A DNA stretch of 64,000 bases. Source: Episyrphus balteatus (lineage: Eukaryota > Arthropoda > Insecta > Diptera > Syrphidae). The notes below the pieces were generated by a model, which was given only the letters and a program-made list of their open reading frames with translations, was not told the DNA's origin and made no database searches. The translations under genes and the position numbers were made by a program. Of this stretch, positions 45,701 to 57,949 are shown piece by piece (the first letter of the stretch is position 1; every line of letters begins with the position of its first letter). The stretch is taken from assembly GCF_945859705.1 (NCBI RefSeq), contig NC_079136.1:56496094-56560093 (forward strand), given 5' to 3'.

Positions 45701-48008
45701 TTCAATAAATGGTTTTATTATTTACAAGAAATAATATATATAATATAATTTTTTTTGTAAGCTTTTAAAATAAAAAAAATAATATAATGAGAAAAGAAAA
45801 AAGGTATTTTTTTAGCTTTATCTTGTAAATTATGATTGTTTGAAATAAATAGACGCTACAATTGACTCATTTTAAAATCACACAACCTGTTTTCTTAAGA
45901 CGTTATCACGTAAAATCATCGTCCGTAAACTGGCTTTACAGACAACCTCTTTTTTTTGTAAAGAAACCCCTGATTGCTTACATTGGCCCCACTGATGCCC
46001 GGAACTATTGTAAGCGCCTATAATTCTGATCTCCAATTTCAATTCATCACCTCCCTATTCCCACCAACGACGACAATGACAATAACAACAACGAAGACCT
46101 AGAGCGACGTCTCCGTCGAAGACCAAGTATAACAAACAAAACAACTGACGACGACTACGAAAGACGCCAAATGCAATAGGTAATTATGTGGTTAGTTCTG
46201 AAATTGTGTGCACGATCATTGACTGAATGCAATCCGAGAAATGTAGGTTAATTAAATTCTCAGGCATTACTCATTGTTGTGTTCCTGGATGGATGCATGC
46301 ACTTCTTTAGGGGTCTGGGCTGAACGCGATCACTCCAAAGCAAACCTAAACTAAAAGAGCTCAACTGTTATACTCTATGATCTATCATTGTTGTTTGGAT
46401 CTCCTCGTCCTATTCTCGATCGCATCGTCTGTTTTTATTACTCACGTTTTGACTTATTGATCACGTAACGGGTTTGAGGAGAGAGATGTTACACATTTGC
46501 TGAGTGAAATTGTCATTGTTCCAAAGTTCCAACTAAAAAGAAGTGTGTTAAAGCATCTCTCAGAACACTGACTTTGCTGGATGTGGAGGTATATCTACGC
46601 TTCACCCAGCACACCACACCGATCGAGACAGTGTCTAATTGCAAAGAATATCAAAATACGTAGATGCACACTTCAATGACTTAGGCTAACACATTCATCT
46701 AAAAAAAAATGAGCGCGGGTCTAATGACTTTGCTGTGCGCCATTGAGGTAGGTCATTTGTCAGATACATTTTCCCTCTGTCATTCGATCAGTTTTTGTTT
46801 TACGGCCGCTGAAATAGTGGATATTAGTCTAACTGTCGCGAGTTGTCATCGAAACGAACGGACATTCAAGGCACACATTAGAATTGTGTGGTGCTAACAG
46901 AGACTGTGAACTGAACAATGAAGGAAAAGATGAGTGTGATGAACAGGAAACTTGGTATAATTGAACTGTGTGTGATATCAGTGGAATAGATGTATCTTAT
47001 GGCAGATCAATGGTTATTGGTTACTCGAACGTGTCACACCACATCTTTGTGTGTTTGATTTGAGTTAGCTCTGTGTGTGGGTTTTTGTTGGAGTCGAGAG
47101 TGTGGCTTGTACTGTATTAGGCCAGAATAGAGCATAGAGGTTTTGTGAAAAAAAATTGATCGTGTGGTAATATTATAGACTCTTAATTGGCCTAAGGCGG
47201 GGGTATATACAGAAAATGAATGAACGATTATTATGGTTTGATATTGTCAAAGGTTATGGTTTTGCAAGAGCATATATAGAGCTCTGTATTCGATTCATAT
47301 AAATGATAACAAATGGAACAATGTTGGGAAAGAGATTTTAGTTTTCTGTCCGTTTTGTGTTGTGAATTTATTTTTATGGTCCGGATGCAATTAATTGGAA
47401 AATTTATCACAATTATAAGATTGAAAGAGTTTAACTTTGTGTTGAACACAATCCAAGTTATTGGAATGAGGTTGACTTTCAAAAAGGGTTTTCTCGGCGT
47501 TGCTCATGAATGGAAAAAGTTTACAAAAATGTATGAACTCAGGATTTTAAATATTGGTAGAAAACTCAAACTGAAGAGAAGAGACACCTCAATAATTTAT
47601 AACTCGAAGTATCTCATCAATCTTTAGGATCTTGAGATAGAAATTAGTAAAACAATGCAGAGGAATGCTTTATCTTTCAAAGTTGAGACCAAATGATTAT
47701 TTTATATTGGTTGAAGAACATGATCAGCAAATTTTGTAGAGGAGGGCAATTGAAAAAGCTTCCTGTCATTGAAACCTTAAGAATTTCGATCTTAACTCCA
47801 ATCTTGAAAACTACTGGTTAATATGCCTTTGTTTTTTTTTTTTTTTTGAGCGCTGTGCAACAAAATAATTAATTTATTGCAACAAAATGTGGTACCCCAG
47901 AACCTAAAAACATTTTCTGCCTCTTGCGAGAAATTAACAACTCCTCCAAGAGTATCATTGTCATGAAAAAGTGCATTTTGAAAATAAATTGCACGCACAA
48001 CAGAATTG
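45701..48008. other. Non-coding DNA
   Basis: An AAC/GAC-rich low-complexity patch at 46070-46170 reads as Asn/Asp-rich in one frame that has no ATG. A 104-codon ATG frame at 47313-47627 has no domain or coding-like composition that I can defend. Positions 46380-46760 are more balanced in composition and may be regulatory. Confidence 0.45.
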
Positions 48009-48017
48009 TGTTTTTTA

Positions 48018-48262
48018 GGGAGCGTGTCGGAGTCCCGCTTTTTTAAAATCCCGTTTTTCGAAAATCCCGAAAAAAAAGTTTTAAAATCCCGTCTTCTAAA
48101 ATACCGATTTTTAAAATCCCGTCTTCTGTAATCCCGCTTATTTAAAATATCGTTTTAATTGCAGAATCGGGATAGTAAAAAACGTGATTACAATAAACGG
48201 GATTACAAAAACCGCGATTTTAAAAAGCGGAATTTAAAAAAGCGGGATATTGAACCCAACCC
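48018..48262. mobile_element. Miniature Foldback-like element, family F2 (CCCG units, 9-bp TSD)
   Basis: It is flanked by a perfect 9-bp duplication TGTTTTTTA (48009-48017 and 48263-48271). The left end begins GGGAGCGTGTCGGAGTCCCG; the right, inverted, begins GGGTTGGGTTCAATATCCCG. Almost the whole 245 bp consists of two opposed arrays of AAAATCCCG-type units spaced 14-17 bp, meeting near 48165. The outer right end is nearly identical to that of family F1 (GGGTTGGGGTCAAAATTCTG), but the units carry CCCG where F1 has TCTG. Non-coding. Confidence 0.88.
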
Positions 48263-48271
48263 TGTTTTTTA

Positions 48272-50280
48272 GTACATTTTGCATAAAGACGCCATTATAA
48301 CTTTCTAAAAAATAATTGTAGTTCCTAAAAGAACACAAAAAATGGCAAGATCTTTTCTGTCGAGGAATTATTGTATTGTGTTAGGTTTTCTCATACCTAT
48401 TTGTTGTCCAATCGTTAGAAGCGGAGTGTTAATTTAAAGTTTCTATTATAATGCAAAATATAAAAAAACTTGGACTTTTTTGTTTAATGTTTCTTTTAAA
48501 GAATTTTTAATTGAAAATTAAATGAAAATATTTACCAAAATGGGAAAATTACCAATATAAGTGTCTCGTTTAATTTTGATAGTTGAACTTTTTGCAAAGC
48601 TTACCTAGAATGAAAAAAAAAAAACAAAATTGGTAAGTTTAGAAACTTAAAAAAAAAATTAAAATAATAATACTAACACATTAAAAAAAAATTAAATTTT
48701 CACAACATTCTTGAAAGTACACGGAGAACATGCTAAAAACAAATGGACTCCGGTCTTGAAATAAGCAGGCAAGTCATCTTAATTTCTTAATTTAATTTTA
48801 ATTTCTTGTAGGTACCTAAACAAAGTACCTACGACGAAATTACCAAAAGAAAAGAATCGTTTTGAATTCAGGTGAACATCCTTTTATTCATTTTGTATCT
48901 TTTAATTTCAATAAGGATGCACAAAAAAGTTTAAGTTAGGTACCTAAATGAATGCACTTTGATTTTAACAGATTTTAAACAGATCGTATTTATCTTAATA
49001 AGAAATCTTTTTATTTTAAGAAGAGAAGCATCATCTTGATTCTAAGTACCTAACTTATTTTTTTCTGTGTTGTTCCTAAATTTCTTTGAAAATGATTAAA
49101 ATTTCATTGATATTTGGTGTTGTTTTCTATTCATAAAATTTGTTAATTCCTTCATGAAATGCTCAAATAGCAAAATTGCCCTACTATGTAATCACTCGAT
49201 GAATTAAGCCCTGCATATGAAAATTGTATGCCCCATTTGAACTTATTCACAAATGTGTAGGTAATACCTACCACCGATAGTCATATCACTTATGAAACAA
49301 ATTGCACAATTGCACCTTTTACATCCGTACAAACCATATTTGGACAATCAAATAAGGATTTCCATTTTCGATAATATTTTTGTATAATATGAATTGGAAA
49401 CAGTAATAAAAATCCAACTTCTAAACTTTATTGAAAAACAGTGGGACAAAATGATTAAAAAAAAAAAACTTTGATTATCAAAGAAAAATTAAATTATTTT
49501 TTGTCTAGGAAGTCTGAAAAATGAAAAATCGTCTCAATGTCTAATACACGTATAAAACCAATTGCAATTGTTTCTCCATCTCGAGCTCTTTACATATTAA
49601 AAAAAACATCGTTTTTCCACCCCCAGTTTGGGAGATATTTTTAAAAAAACAAATTTTACATTAAAAAATTCAAAATCCCCTAAAATTCTCAAAAAATATT
49701 TTTTTAAAGATTTTATTTTTATAGCCACTTTCATACAAAATATTATTATATTTTTTTTTTTTTTCTAAAATCCCCAAAAATAATTTTTTTTCAAAAATTC
49801 AAACTGCAATCGTTTGACTTCCTCAAGAAATTAATACGAATCAAAAATCATCGGATTTCCACCATATGTATAAGAGATAATATTCAAAATACAAAATTTG
49901 TTTTAAAAAAATCAAAAGTCCTCAAAATTCGCAAACAAAAACTTTTTTCTAAACATTTTTAAACTCAAACTTAAGCCGTAACAAATTATGCAACCCTGGT
50001 CATGTGGCCAAAAGCATACATTTTGACTCTATAACCGTATAATTTTCAGTTAGCAAATGGTCGATGAAGTTCAGATGGACTAAATAGTAAAGTCAGTGAT
50101 TGCTTAAATTAAAAGAAATTAAGAGAGTCACTGTGGTGTATACGTAACTTTTTTTATAAGCAATAATTTTAGCGCAATCTTAGTCCATTTGTTTACAGAA
50201 GACAAGTTGATAAAACTAAGAGGATCTACTTGTGGAAACTTATCATAAATTTAATATGAATTTTTCTTTGACCTCCATAT
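48272..50280. other. AT-rich DNA with dispersed-repeat traces
   Basis: Positions 49590-49960 have repeated phrases of the R-D style (CCCCCAGTTTGGGAGATATT, AATCCCCTAAAATTC). The 22-bp dispersed motif is at 50127-50148. Several GTAGGTACCTAA-type short motifs recur between 48810 and 49055. No gene. Confidence 0.45.
50127..50148 (+). repeat. Dispersed 22-bp motif, copy 2
   Basis: GTCACTGTGGTGTATACGTA plus AC, one substitution from the copy at 15879, followed by a T run in both cases. Confidence 0.65.
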
Positions 50281-51460
50281 TATTCGTCCCACTGTAAATC
50301 CTCATCGTGGGTTGTTCCAGAAAGTGCAAAAAAAAATATCAACTAATGTGAAACACAATTGCAACAAAGTTGCAACTTTTTGCAATGCATATAAGACATT
50401 GCTGCGCAGGCGCACTGCTACTAGCTACAACACTCCGCAATATCTAATTCTCCCCAAACCAAAGTCAAAACTCTCACTTTCTCTGCTAAAAAGGGATAGC
50501 TTTACGTTTTGGGTTGGCGCAATATTTATCAACATCGCAATAAAAAGGTGTCGGCGGCGGCAGCGGCTATCTTATAGAGAGACGCGAAGCCCAAAACTAT
50601 TATTTAACAACCAGCAGAAGACAAAATAAACAAACAAAACAGCAGAAAAGTGTGAAAAGCTTTAGTAATCGCCTTAAGTTTGTTGTTGTTGTAGGTTATA
50701 GAAAAATAATAAAAAATACAAAAAAAAAATAAAGGTGTTGCGCATGCTCAATGTTAGCGCACACATTTTTCATTTCAAGAGATATCTAATGTTGGCATCT
50801 CTTCTTCCTTGTTGGCATAAAATTGTGCGCATTCAAATGTATTTCTCTGCATACAAAATATACTACGTCATCGGGGAAGTGACAATTTATTTTCCAATAT
50901 TTTTTTTTGTTTTTTCTTAATTGTCAAAAATGAACAAAAAAACTAATGAAATCGAATGCAATCGAAAGCCAATTAATTTGCTTCTTTTTTTGCTTACAAA
51001 AGACTGCACCGCACCGGATTATCGGGTTACATTTGCATCTCTATACATGTGAACATCGCGCGACTATACGCGCGCCGCGCGCGGCACCAAACTCAGCGCA
51101 AACGCCGCGACAATTTGTCAGCTAAATACACAGCGCCAATGTCTATTGAATTCGACAACTAATTGGCCATTAATCGATTCATAAAATAAAACTATGGGAA
51201 CAGCAGCAGCTGAGTGCGGTGCCGGTGCGGTGCGGTTGTGCGCTGCTGTTGCAAATGTATAGCCAATAATGTTGCATCATCGAGAAAAGACCGAACCGAC
51301 ACATGGCGCGACATCGTCAACATCGACAACGTCGTCATCCAAGTCATAGCTCTGGCCCGAAAGGTACCCTTCCTATAATCTATCGTTAGTGGGCCAAATA
51401 TGGACTTAAGAGAGCGCGCGAGCACGCCACTGCATAAACTGTTGGTTGCCCAATTCCCAA
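50281..51460. other. GC-richer segment, candidate regulatory or 5' region
   Basis: CpG-rich patches at 50395-50600 and 51055-51420, including an alternating GCGCGC block at about 51057-51082. Frames on both strands (for example 50312-50629, which begins at TTG) lack domains. Possible host regulatory or untranslated DNA; no exon can be proven. Confidence 0.35.
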
Positions 51461-53350
51461 TAGACGACGGACAGAAAATTGTTTACTCAAAGAAGCTTGG
51501 CGGCTTAATCTGCAAGACTGGTTGATTCAACAAAAAATCTATCTTCCCTACACCAAGCCGCACCAATTACCTCCAGCATTAAACACCACGTGAATGATCG
51601 ATCCTCTTCGGTGGGTTTTGATCGAACGATTATCGTTACACGATTGCCGCTTTGTAGATTGTATATTTTTGTTGTTGATGTATTAACCCAAAATTAGGGT
51701 TGCCACATTGTTTAAGAGAGATCTTATCCCAGCAAATTCTGCCGTGGTAATATTTCCAACTCAAAAAAAATTTTGACCCTATGGCTCAGGATCTATATTT
51801 TCAAACTTAAACCGGAATTTCCACTACATAAAATTTAAACTACTTAATCAATGATTTACAAACTTGGTCTGGTAACCCTGTTTCTAGTAAACCATGTTGC
51901 TTGCGGCTTTAACTTTTAGATTTTATTGAATGAATGAAAAACGGTAACGAAATTAAATTTAACACACGAAACCAACAAAAAAAAAACAAACAAAAAGAGG
52001 ACAATAACTGCAAAAAGAGTGAAGAACGAAGAAGTGTATGAATGCAAAGAGGGAATTTAAACCATGCCATGATGCCGTGTCTCGTCGCTTCGTCGGCGTC
52101 ATCGTTAAAAACATAACGAAACGATGAAAACAAAAGGGCATTGGCTTCATTGTTTGTGTTGTGTTGCTCTTGTAAATTTTGAGATGATCTACTTTTGTGT
52201 ATAGTCTTGGAGGCCTGAACTTCGACATTGACTTCTTAAGTAATAATGCCAAACAGCACTTTGCCAGCTATATACACCTGGAATTTGTAATGTTTTTAAC
52301 GCTGACACAACGGGTAGATGCAAGATTTTGAAATAATTTTTTGATACTTTGTTGCAGTTGAATGAGCGATTTGTGCATGAAGTAATATTTATTTACTAGG
52401 TTTTATGCACTGATAAAGGTTCAAAATGGTCAAAAGCGGTTATTTAGCGCACTCTATCCCGTTCCCATGTACTAGTTGAACAGCATGAATGTCATAGTTT
52501 AACATAGGAAATTACGCTTTGTGCATACAGTTCACATCCAGTTAATACACATACTAATAAAGTGGAACAACATATGATCGACCAAAAATTAAAATCAGTC
52601 TAATGTCAACTTTCAACAAGACAAATAATCCCGATGCCATAAATTACTAACAATAAGGCTGCTCGCCAATATTGTTAGAGGGCTTATTAATATTGACCTG
52701 TTTATTGCCTGTTTCGTCCGTTATTTTGCTAGGAACGAATCATTACTACTCGTAATAAAACTGGAAGGCGAAATAAACCTAAGCAACAAAAACAGAGGAC
52801 TTCCGAACCAGGACCAAGGAAGATCCAATATGTATTTAGCACCTCCTATTTAGCCATACGAACTTATGATATAATTTAAGACATTCTGAATCAAGGGACA
52901 CGAAAGTGCCCAGCCAAGTTCTTTAGCAGCTTTTGCACTAAGCAGCTTAGACCATTTTCCATCCCCTCTTACTTCTATACCAAAGACGTCAGAAATTTCA
53001 AAATCGCTTCATTTGTGGAGCTAGTTAAAAACACAAAAGCTCAGCTGCTCGAAGAGTAGTTTCTGAGATTACAAAAACTGTAACTGAACGACTGACTGAA
53101 GGCAGAACTATAATTGGAGGAAGCAGTCGGAAGCTAATGTCAAAATCCACAACCAAAGCATAACTATTGAAAAAAATAGGTATAAAAGTTGCTACAAATT
53201 TAAAACCAATCCTTAGAACTTATTACACTTTTATATTTCAATGCTTTTTGTGCTAGCCTATTTTCAACATAAGAGAACTTGGCTCTTTTTTCATTGTGTT
53301 TTGATTGTGATAGGAATTTCAGGATAAATCAACAATTTGCCATTTTGCGT
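51461..53350. other. Non-coding DNA
   Basis: Balanced to AT-rich, with no bounded repeat. A 59-codon ATG-less frame near 52888-53060 has non-repetitive composition but no recognisable domain. Confidence 0.45.
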
Positions 53351-53358
53351 GTTCGGAG

Positions 53359-54836
53359 CAGGGCTGCCGAAGTCACTACTAAGGGAGTATTTGTACTCCC
53401 AATGCGTTCACCGTACTCCCATACTCCCCACTCTTCAATTGTACTCCCCTCAAAAATATTACAAGATTTATTGGATTTATATTATTTAAATTTTAATTTT
53501 TGTATCTTATTCTATGTTTCCATTAATTATTCTTAATTATTCTGCATGTTTTCATTAAAAATGCTATAAATACATACATTTCTTTTATGCTGACCTATGC
53601 CATTGTCGGTGTGGTTGGTATCTGTATACTTGCAGCAAGCTAAATGAAGATGCTACAAGAAATATAATGTAAAATAAGTTTTTACATTTTTTTCATATTA
53701 TGTAAATTCCAAAATAAATGACAACTTTCAAAAGAACTTTTGAAAAGTTTTTATTCGTACCTGTTTAATCTTTTTTAAAGAATTTTGTTTTTCACATTAA
53801 TGAATTTTAAATTATTTATTTAAATTTTTTTTAAGTATTCACCCTAATTCTGATTAACAACTATCAATTGATAGTTGATAAAAATTAAATTTCAATAACT
53901 TATTACTTAATAAATAACAATTTTTAAAACAGAGAATGGTTATAAATTAAAATTTTATTGAAAAATTTTATTAAAAAGATTTAAGTTTTCCCATAAATGA
54001 AAATTATTCCTATTTCCGTGACCCACTTAGAGGATCATAATGTTGAATTTTTACAAATTTTTTTTTAAATTAAATTAAATGTATTTAAATTTTTCAAGAT
54101 GTGATAAATTACAGGGAGAAAAAAGACAATTGGAATAATGTAATAATAAATTAAATGTTTTTTTTAAAGGAAACTTCCGTCTTCAAAAAAAAGTGATGAA
54201 TCTTCCGAATTTCTTGAGCGTATTAATTTAATAAAATTAATTTAGTTTAATAAGAAAACCATTTTTTTAAACCTACTGCAAAATAGGATAATTAATGTGA
54301 AGACATTTTAATTTAAAGTGGATTTCCGTTTAAAGAAATGTGTAAGGCAATTAAATACATCACATTTCCTGATTGAGTTTACTTAAATCGCATCAATTAG
54401 AGGTGGGATTCTATAAAAATAAATTGTTCAAAACTTAAAATTACACGGAAATCGTTTCCTTTCAGATTTTTAAAGTTTTAAAGGGAAAATTATATAGGAG
54501 ATAATTCTATAAAAATTAAACTGATCATTAATGATCGGAATTGAGAACATCTTGTTATTTTTTTGTTTTGAGAAATCTGTAAAAATGAGACTCACAATAA
54601 GTAAGCAAGCACATAGAATGATTAAGATATTTTTTATGTTAAGTCGAGTTTTTTAAGAATAATAATCTTTTATTAAAATTAATTTTGAATTTAGCAAAAT
54701 TTTTAAGTACACTTATACTATAAATATATATAATAAAAAATTGAATTTTTTACTTTGCATACTCCTCTTGAACGTGAAATACTCCCCTCAAAACATTTAA
54801 AATACTCCTCAATGAAAATTCGAAACGGCAGCCCTG
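53359..54836. mobile_element. Non-autonomous hAT element (1.48 kb)
   Basis: The ends are CAGGGCTGCCG and its exact inverse, flanked by a perfect 8-bp duplication GTTCGGAG (53351-53358 and 54837-54844), diagnostic of the hAT superfamily. Subterminal regions carry repeated TACTCCC/GGGAGTA motifs (53390-53450 and 54770-54810), likely transposase-binding sites by analogy. The interior is AT-rich with no transposase. The intact duplication points to a relatively recent insertion, next to an R-D repeat. Confidence 0.93.
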
Positions 54837-54859
54837 GTTCGGAGTAACCAACATTGACT

Positions 54860-55330
54860 GGGACCTCTAAAAATAAAATGCACGACTGGGTGGCATGAAC
54901 TTGCTCTTAGAACTCAAGTTGCAAAAAATTTTAAGACTTCAATTTAACCTACAATTTTGGTAAATGTACATATATAAAAAATGAAAAAACATGAAATTAG
55001 TTCTTCAAATGAAAAAAAAATAAATATTTTAAATGAAATTAAGATCCAAGAAAACTGCAGTTTCATTTATTTTGTTAACATTCATTTTTTAGAAAAAAAA
55101 ATTAAACCGTTAGAGCCGTTATTATAATACTAATTTTGTATACCTACATAATTTTTATGGAAAAAAAAAATTAAAAATAAAATTGATACCTATGCGATTT
55201 TAAAGCAACTATCTACTAACCCACACCTAAAACCTTAATTTCAAAAAAATTCAATGTCACGTTTTCGAAATTTTTTTTAAATCCAAAAGATAATTTTTTC
55301 AAAATTTTGTCTTTTTTTTCATTGATTTCA
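54860..55330 (-). repeat. Dispersed repeat family R-D, inverted copy
   Basis: Reads in reverse complement as the last part of the 24200-25222 repeat: AAAATGCACGACTGGGTGG at 54868 is the inverse of the end motif, followed by the inverses of AACGGCTCTAACGA and GTTTTAGATGTTGATTAGTG-type modules. The 5' half is missing or extends unrecognised. Confidence 0.6.
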
Positions 55331-57949
55331 AGACAGTTTTCAAATCCACCCACGAAGGACGGTGCTAGAGGAAAGTTGATTCAAGCAACTCACGGAAGTG
55401 GAGAAAAACCTTAACCAATTAAGTGCGTTATTAACTTTAGGCTTTTAAGTCGAGGACAAATCAACAATGGACTGTAAATACTGATCAAAACAAATAAGGA
55501 AGAAATTTTTAAACTATTTTTAAGTATTTTGATCTCAAAATAAAGCTTAACTAAATCTGACTCAAAAACAAAAAGGAATCTCATCAAAGATTTAGAATGG
55601 TTGTCTTCGTGCTTTGTTTACTTCGACTTAACCTAATTTAAATTCATTTGGGAAGTTTCTGCGAAATTATCTCGTAGGTGCTCACTTTTGGCTATAATCA
55701 CTTTTAAGATTTTTTGAACAAGATTTGTGTTTTCGTAACTCGCCCATCTGATCCGAAATTTTCTTAAAATTCATTGCGTAAACCTCAATATACTCCACGG
55801 AAATCAAATTGAAGGTTTTTTTCTTTTTTTTTTTGTTAGTTATTACTGTCCATTTCCACATACAACTTCTTTAGCCAATTTTTAAACCTTTTGGCGATTT
55901 ATTAGAGTCTACTTTACATAAGTCATTTCCATTTATTCATTCGAAACTCAAAAAACGTTTCAGTTCGTTTCCTAGGAGCTCTAGTTTAAAGCTTGTTAAG
56001 CAATTACTATGCCACAACACAAAGAGAGGGCATTTTCGACAAGAATAGTTGTTATTCCCCTCTGCAACAAAACCAAAATGTAATTATATTTACTATGTTA
56101 TATTATGCTGCATGCAACCTAATGAGTTTAATGAGCCAATTACAATGTTTCGAGTGCCGATGCCGGCCGTGGTCGTCGTACCAATATCCCTAGAATTTGT
56201 TCAAGTAATCGAAGTTGAGGTTACCAGAAGACAGCAGAATAACCGCAGAAACAATTTCGACTTGTGAAAATGGTTTAAGAAAAATTTCCCAATTCAATAA
56301 TAGGTATGAACAAACTACAAACCAGCAGAAAGAGTAGGTAATAGGCGTTAGAAATGAGGAGAAAAACGATCGAAAAAATGCCCTCAAGTATTTCGAGATT
56401 GTGTAATATCCCACTTAATGGGGCAAACCGTCAAGTCAAGACTTTGAGTAGTTTGAGTGAGTGAATGACTTCGAACACGCTTTTTTTGTTGTGGGTTGTT
56501 GCTGGTTTTTATTTATTTTGTATTGTTGTTTTTGTGTTTTCTTATGCCTAGGGCAATCGGTAAAGGTCAAGGATTAACATGCTTGTACTCTTTTGGTTGA
56601 ATACCTACTTCGAGAGGAGGAAATATTTGCTTTGGTTTACTTTTTGTGTTTTTTTTGATTTTTTTTTTACTTTGTAATAAGATAAAAACAAGAAGCCGAA
56701 AAATATGATCGAAAACTGGTTGCAATCGAGTTAATCTGACAGCAATATCAGCACGAGAGTGCATTTAAGTGTCAGATTTTGCCGAAAAAGGGCTATAAGA
56801 GAGACATGGGTGGTGTTGGTTGGTCCGTGAATGGGAAATTAGAGGTTTGGCGCACACAATATATAATGTTGCAGCTTAATGGACAACTTTTCACAGAGGG
56901 CATTCACGAGTAATGGGGATTAACATTTGTTTGCCAAAATTGGATTGGGAGAGTGATAACAATCTTTTTCGAGCTGTTAAAGGATATCAATTTCCATGTG
57001 ATTAAGGTCATTTCATTTTAAAGTCACTTTTTTTTAACTGTCACTTAATTTACTGATGTGATGGTTATTGGGTTAACACCAATATCAACTTTCTCGATCT
57101 GTGTGTTGTCCCAGGAATAAAGAGATAAGATATAAGCAGTGAAATTGTGATCCAATTTATTAAAGTATTCAGTTAATTCAATCTTTCAAAACCCAAGTGA
57201 AATTAAGAATTTGTCATTATTAATAATAACTCCTAATAGAAAAAGCTTGAACATTATTGTTGATCAAATTATAATCAAGTAAAAACGTAACCAATTTTAT
57301 CTATCTCATCGAGTTTGGATGTTATTATTTTATTAATGTAGGAATTTCTCAGATAAAATTATATTGTATTCCGAAAAAATATGAAATTGTGGCAGCTGTG
57401 TTACGTAACATTTGAAAACAGGCAGCACAATGCAAAAAAAAATTTGTGGGACGAGCCAATAAACGGTCAAAGCCTTTAGTGACTTAAGACTCTCAACTAT
57501 TTCTATATGCGTGTAATTAGTTTGAGAGAAAGAAGATAATTAAATTTCTGTTAAGTCCAAACGTATTTGGTTGAGATGCACTTAATTTAATTCTCACAAG
57601 GGTTTTCATCGGATGTTGAATAGAAAAACATCATTTCCATCATTACTTTTTTTAAAAAGTGTAAATTTAATCTTCAATCTCATAGCACAAAATGACCCTT
57701 TCTGACCCTTTTGTACCCAAAAAATTTGAACCGATTTTAATGATTTAAACCGTTTTTTTTTTTTTTCTTAATATTCTCAACCAATTTTTATGAAAATTAC
57801 TGCGTTGAATTTGTTTATAAATATTAATTAAAAATAAGTGCATGTACCTATGTGTCAAAAAAAAAAACAGTTTGAGTATCATTGGGCTTATGGATTTTAG
57901 TTTTTCTTTTCTAAACCAAATATTTCATACATCATTGATATTTTCTAAA
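55331..57949. other. Non-coding DNA
   Basis: A short stretch at 56140-56267 is balanced in composition and holds a 40-codon ATG frame (MFRVPMPAVVVVPISLEF start) with no known domain. Long A and T runs elsewhere. No bounded repeats recognised. Confidence 0.45.

Noticed and set aside
46070..46170. Asn/Asp-rich exon
   Set aside because: No ATG, a stop shortly upstream in frame, and simple-sequence composition.
47313..47627. 104-codon ATG frame
   Set aside because: No domain, opposite-strand frame overlaps, composition like the surrounding DNA.
50312..50629. 105-codon basic frame in a GC-richer segment
   Set aside because: Begins at TTG and is low-complexity Arg/Lys-rich; more like untranslated DNA.
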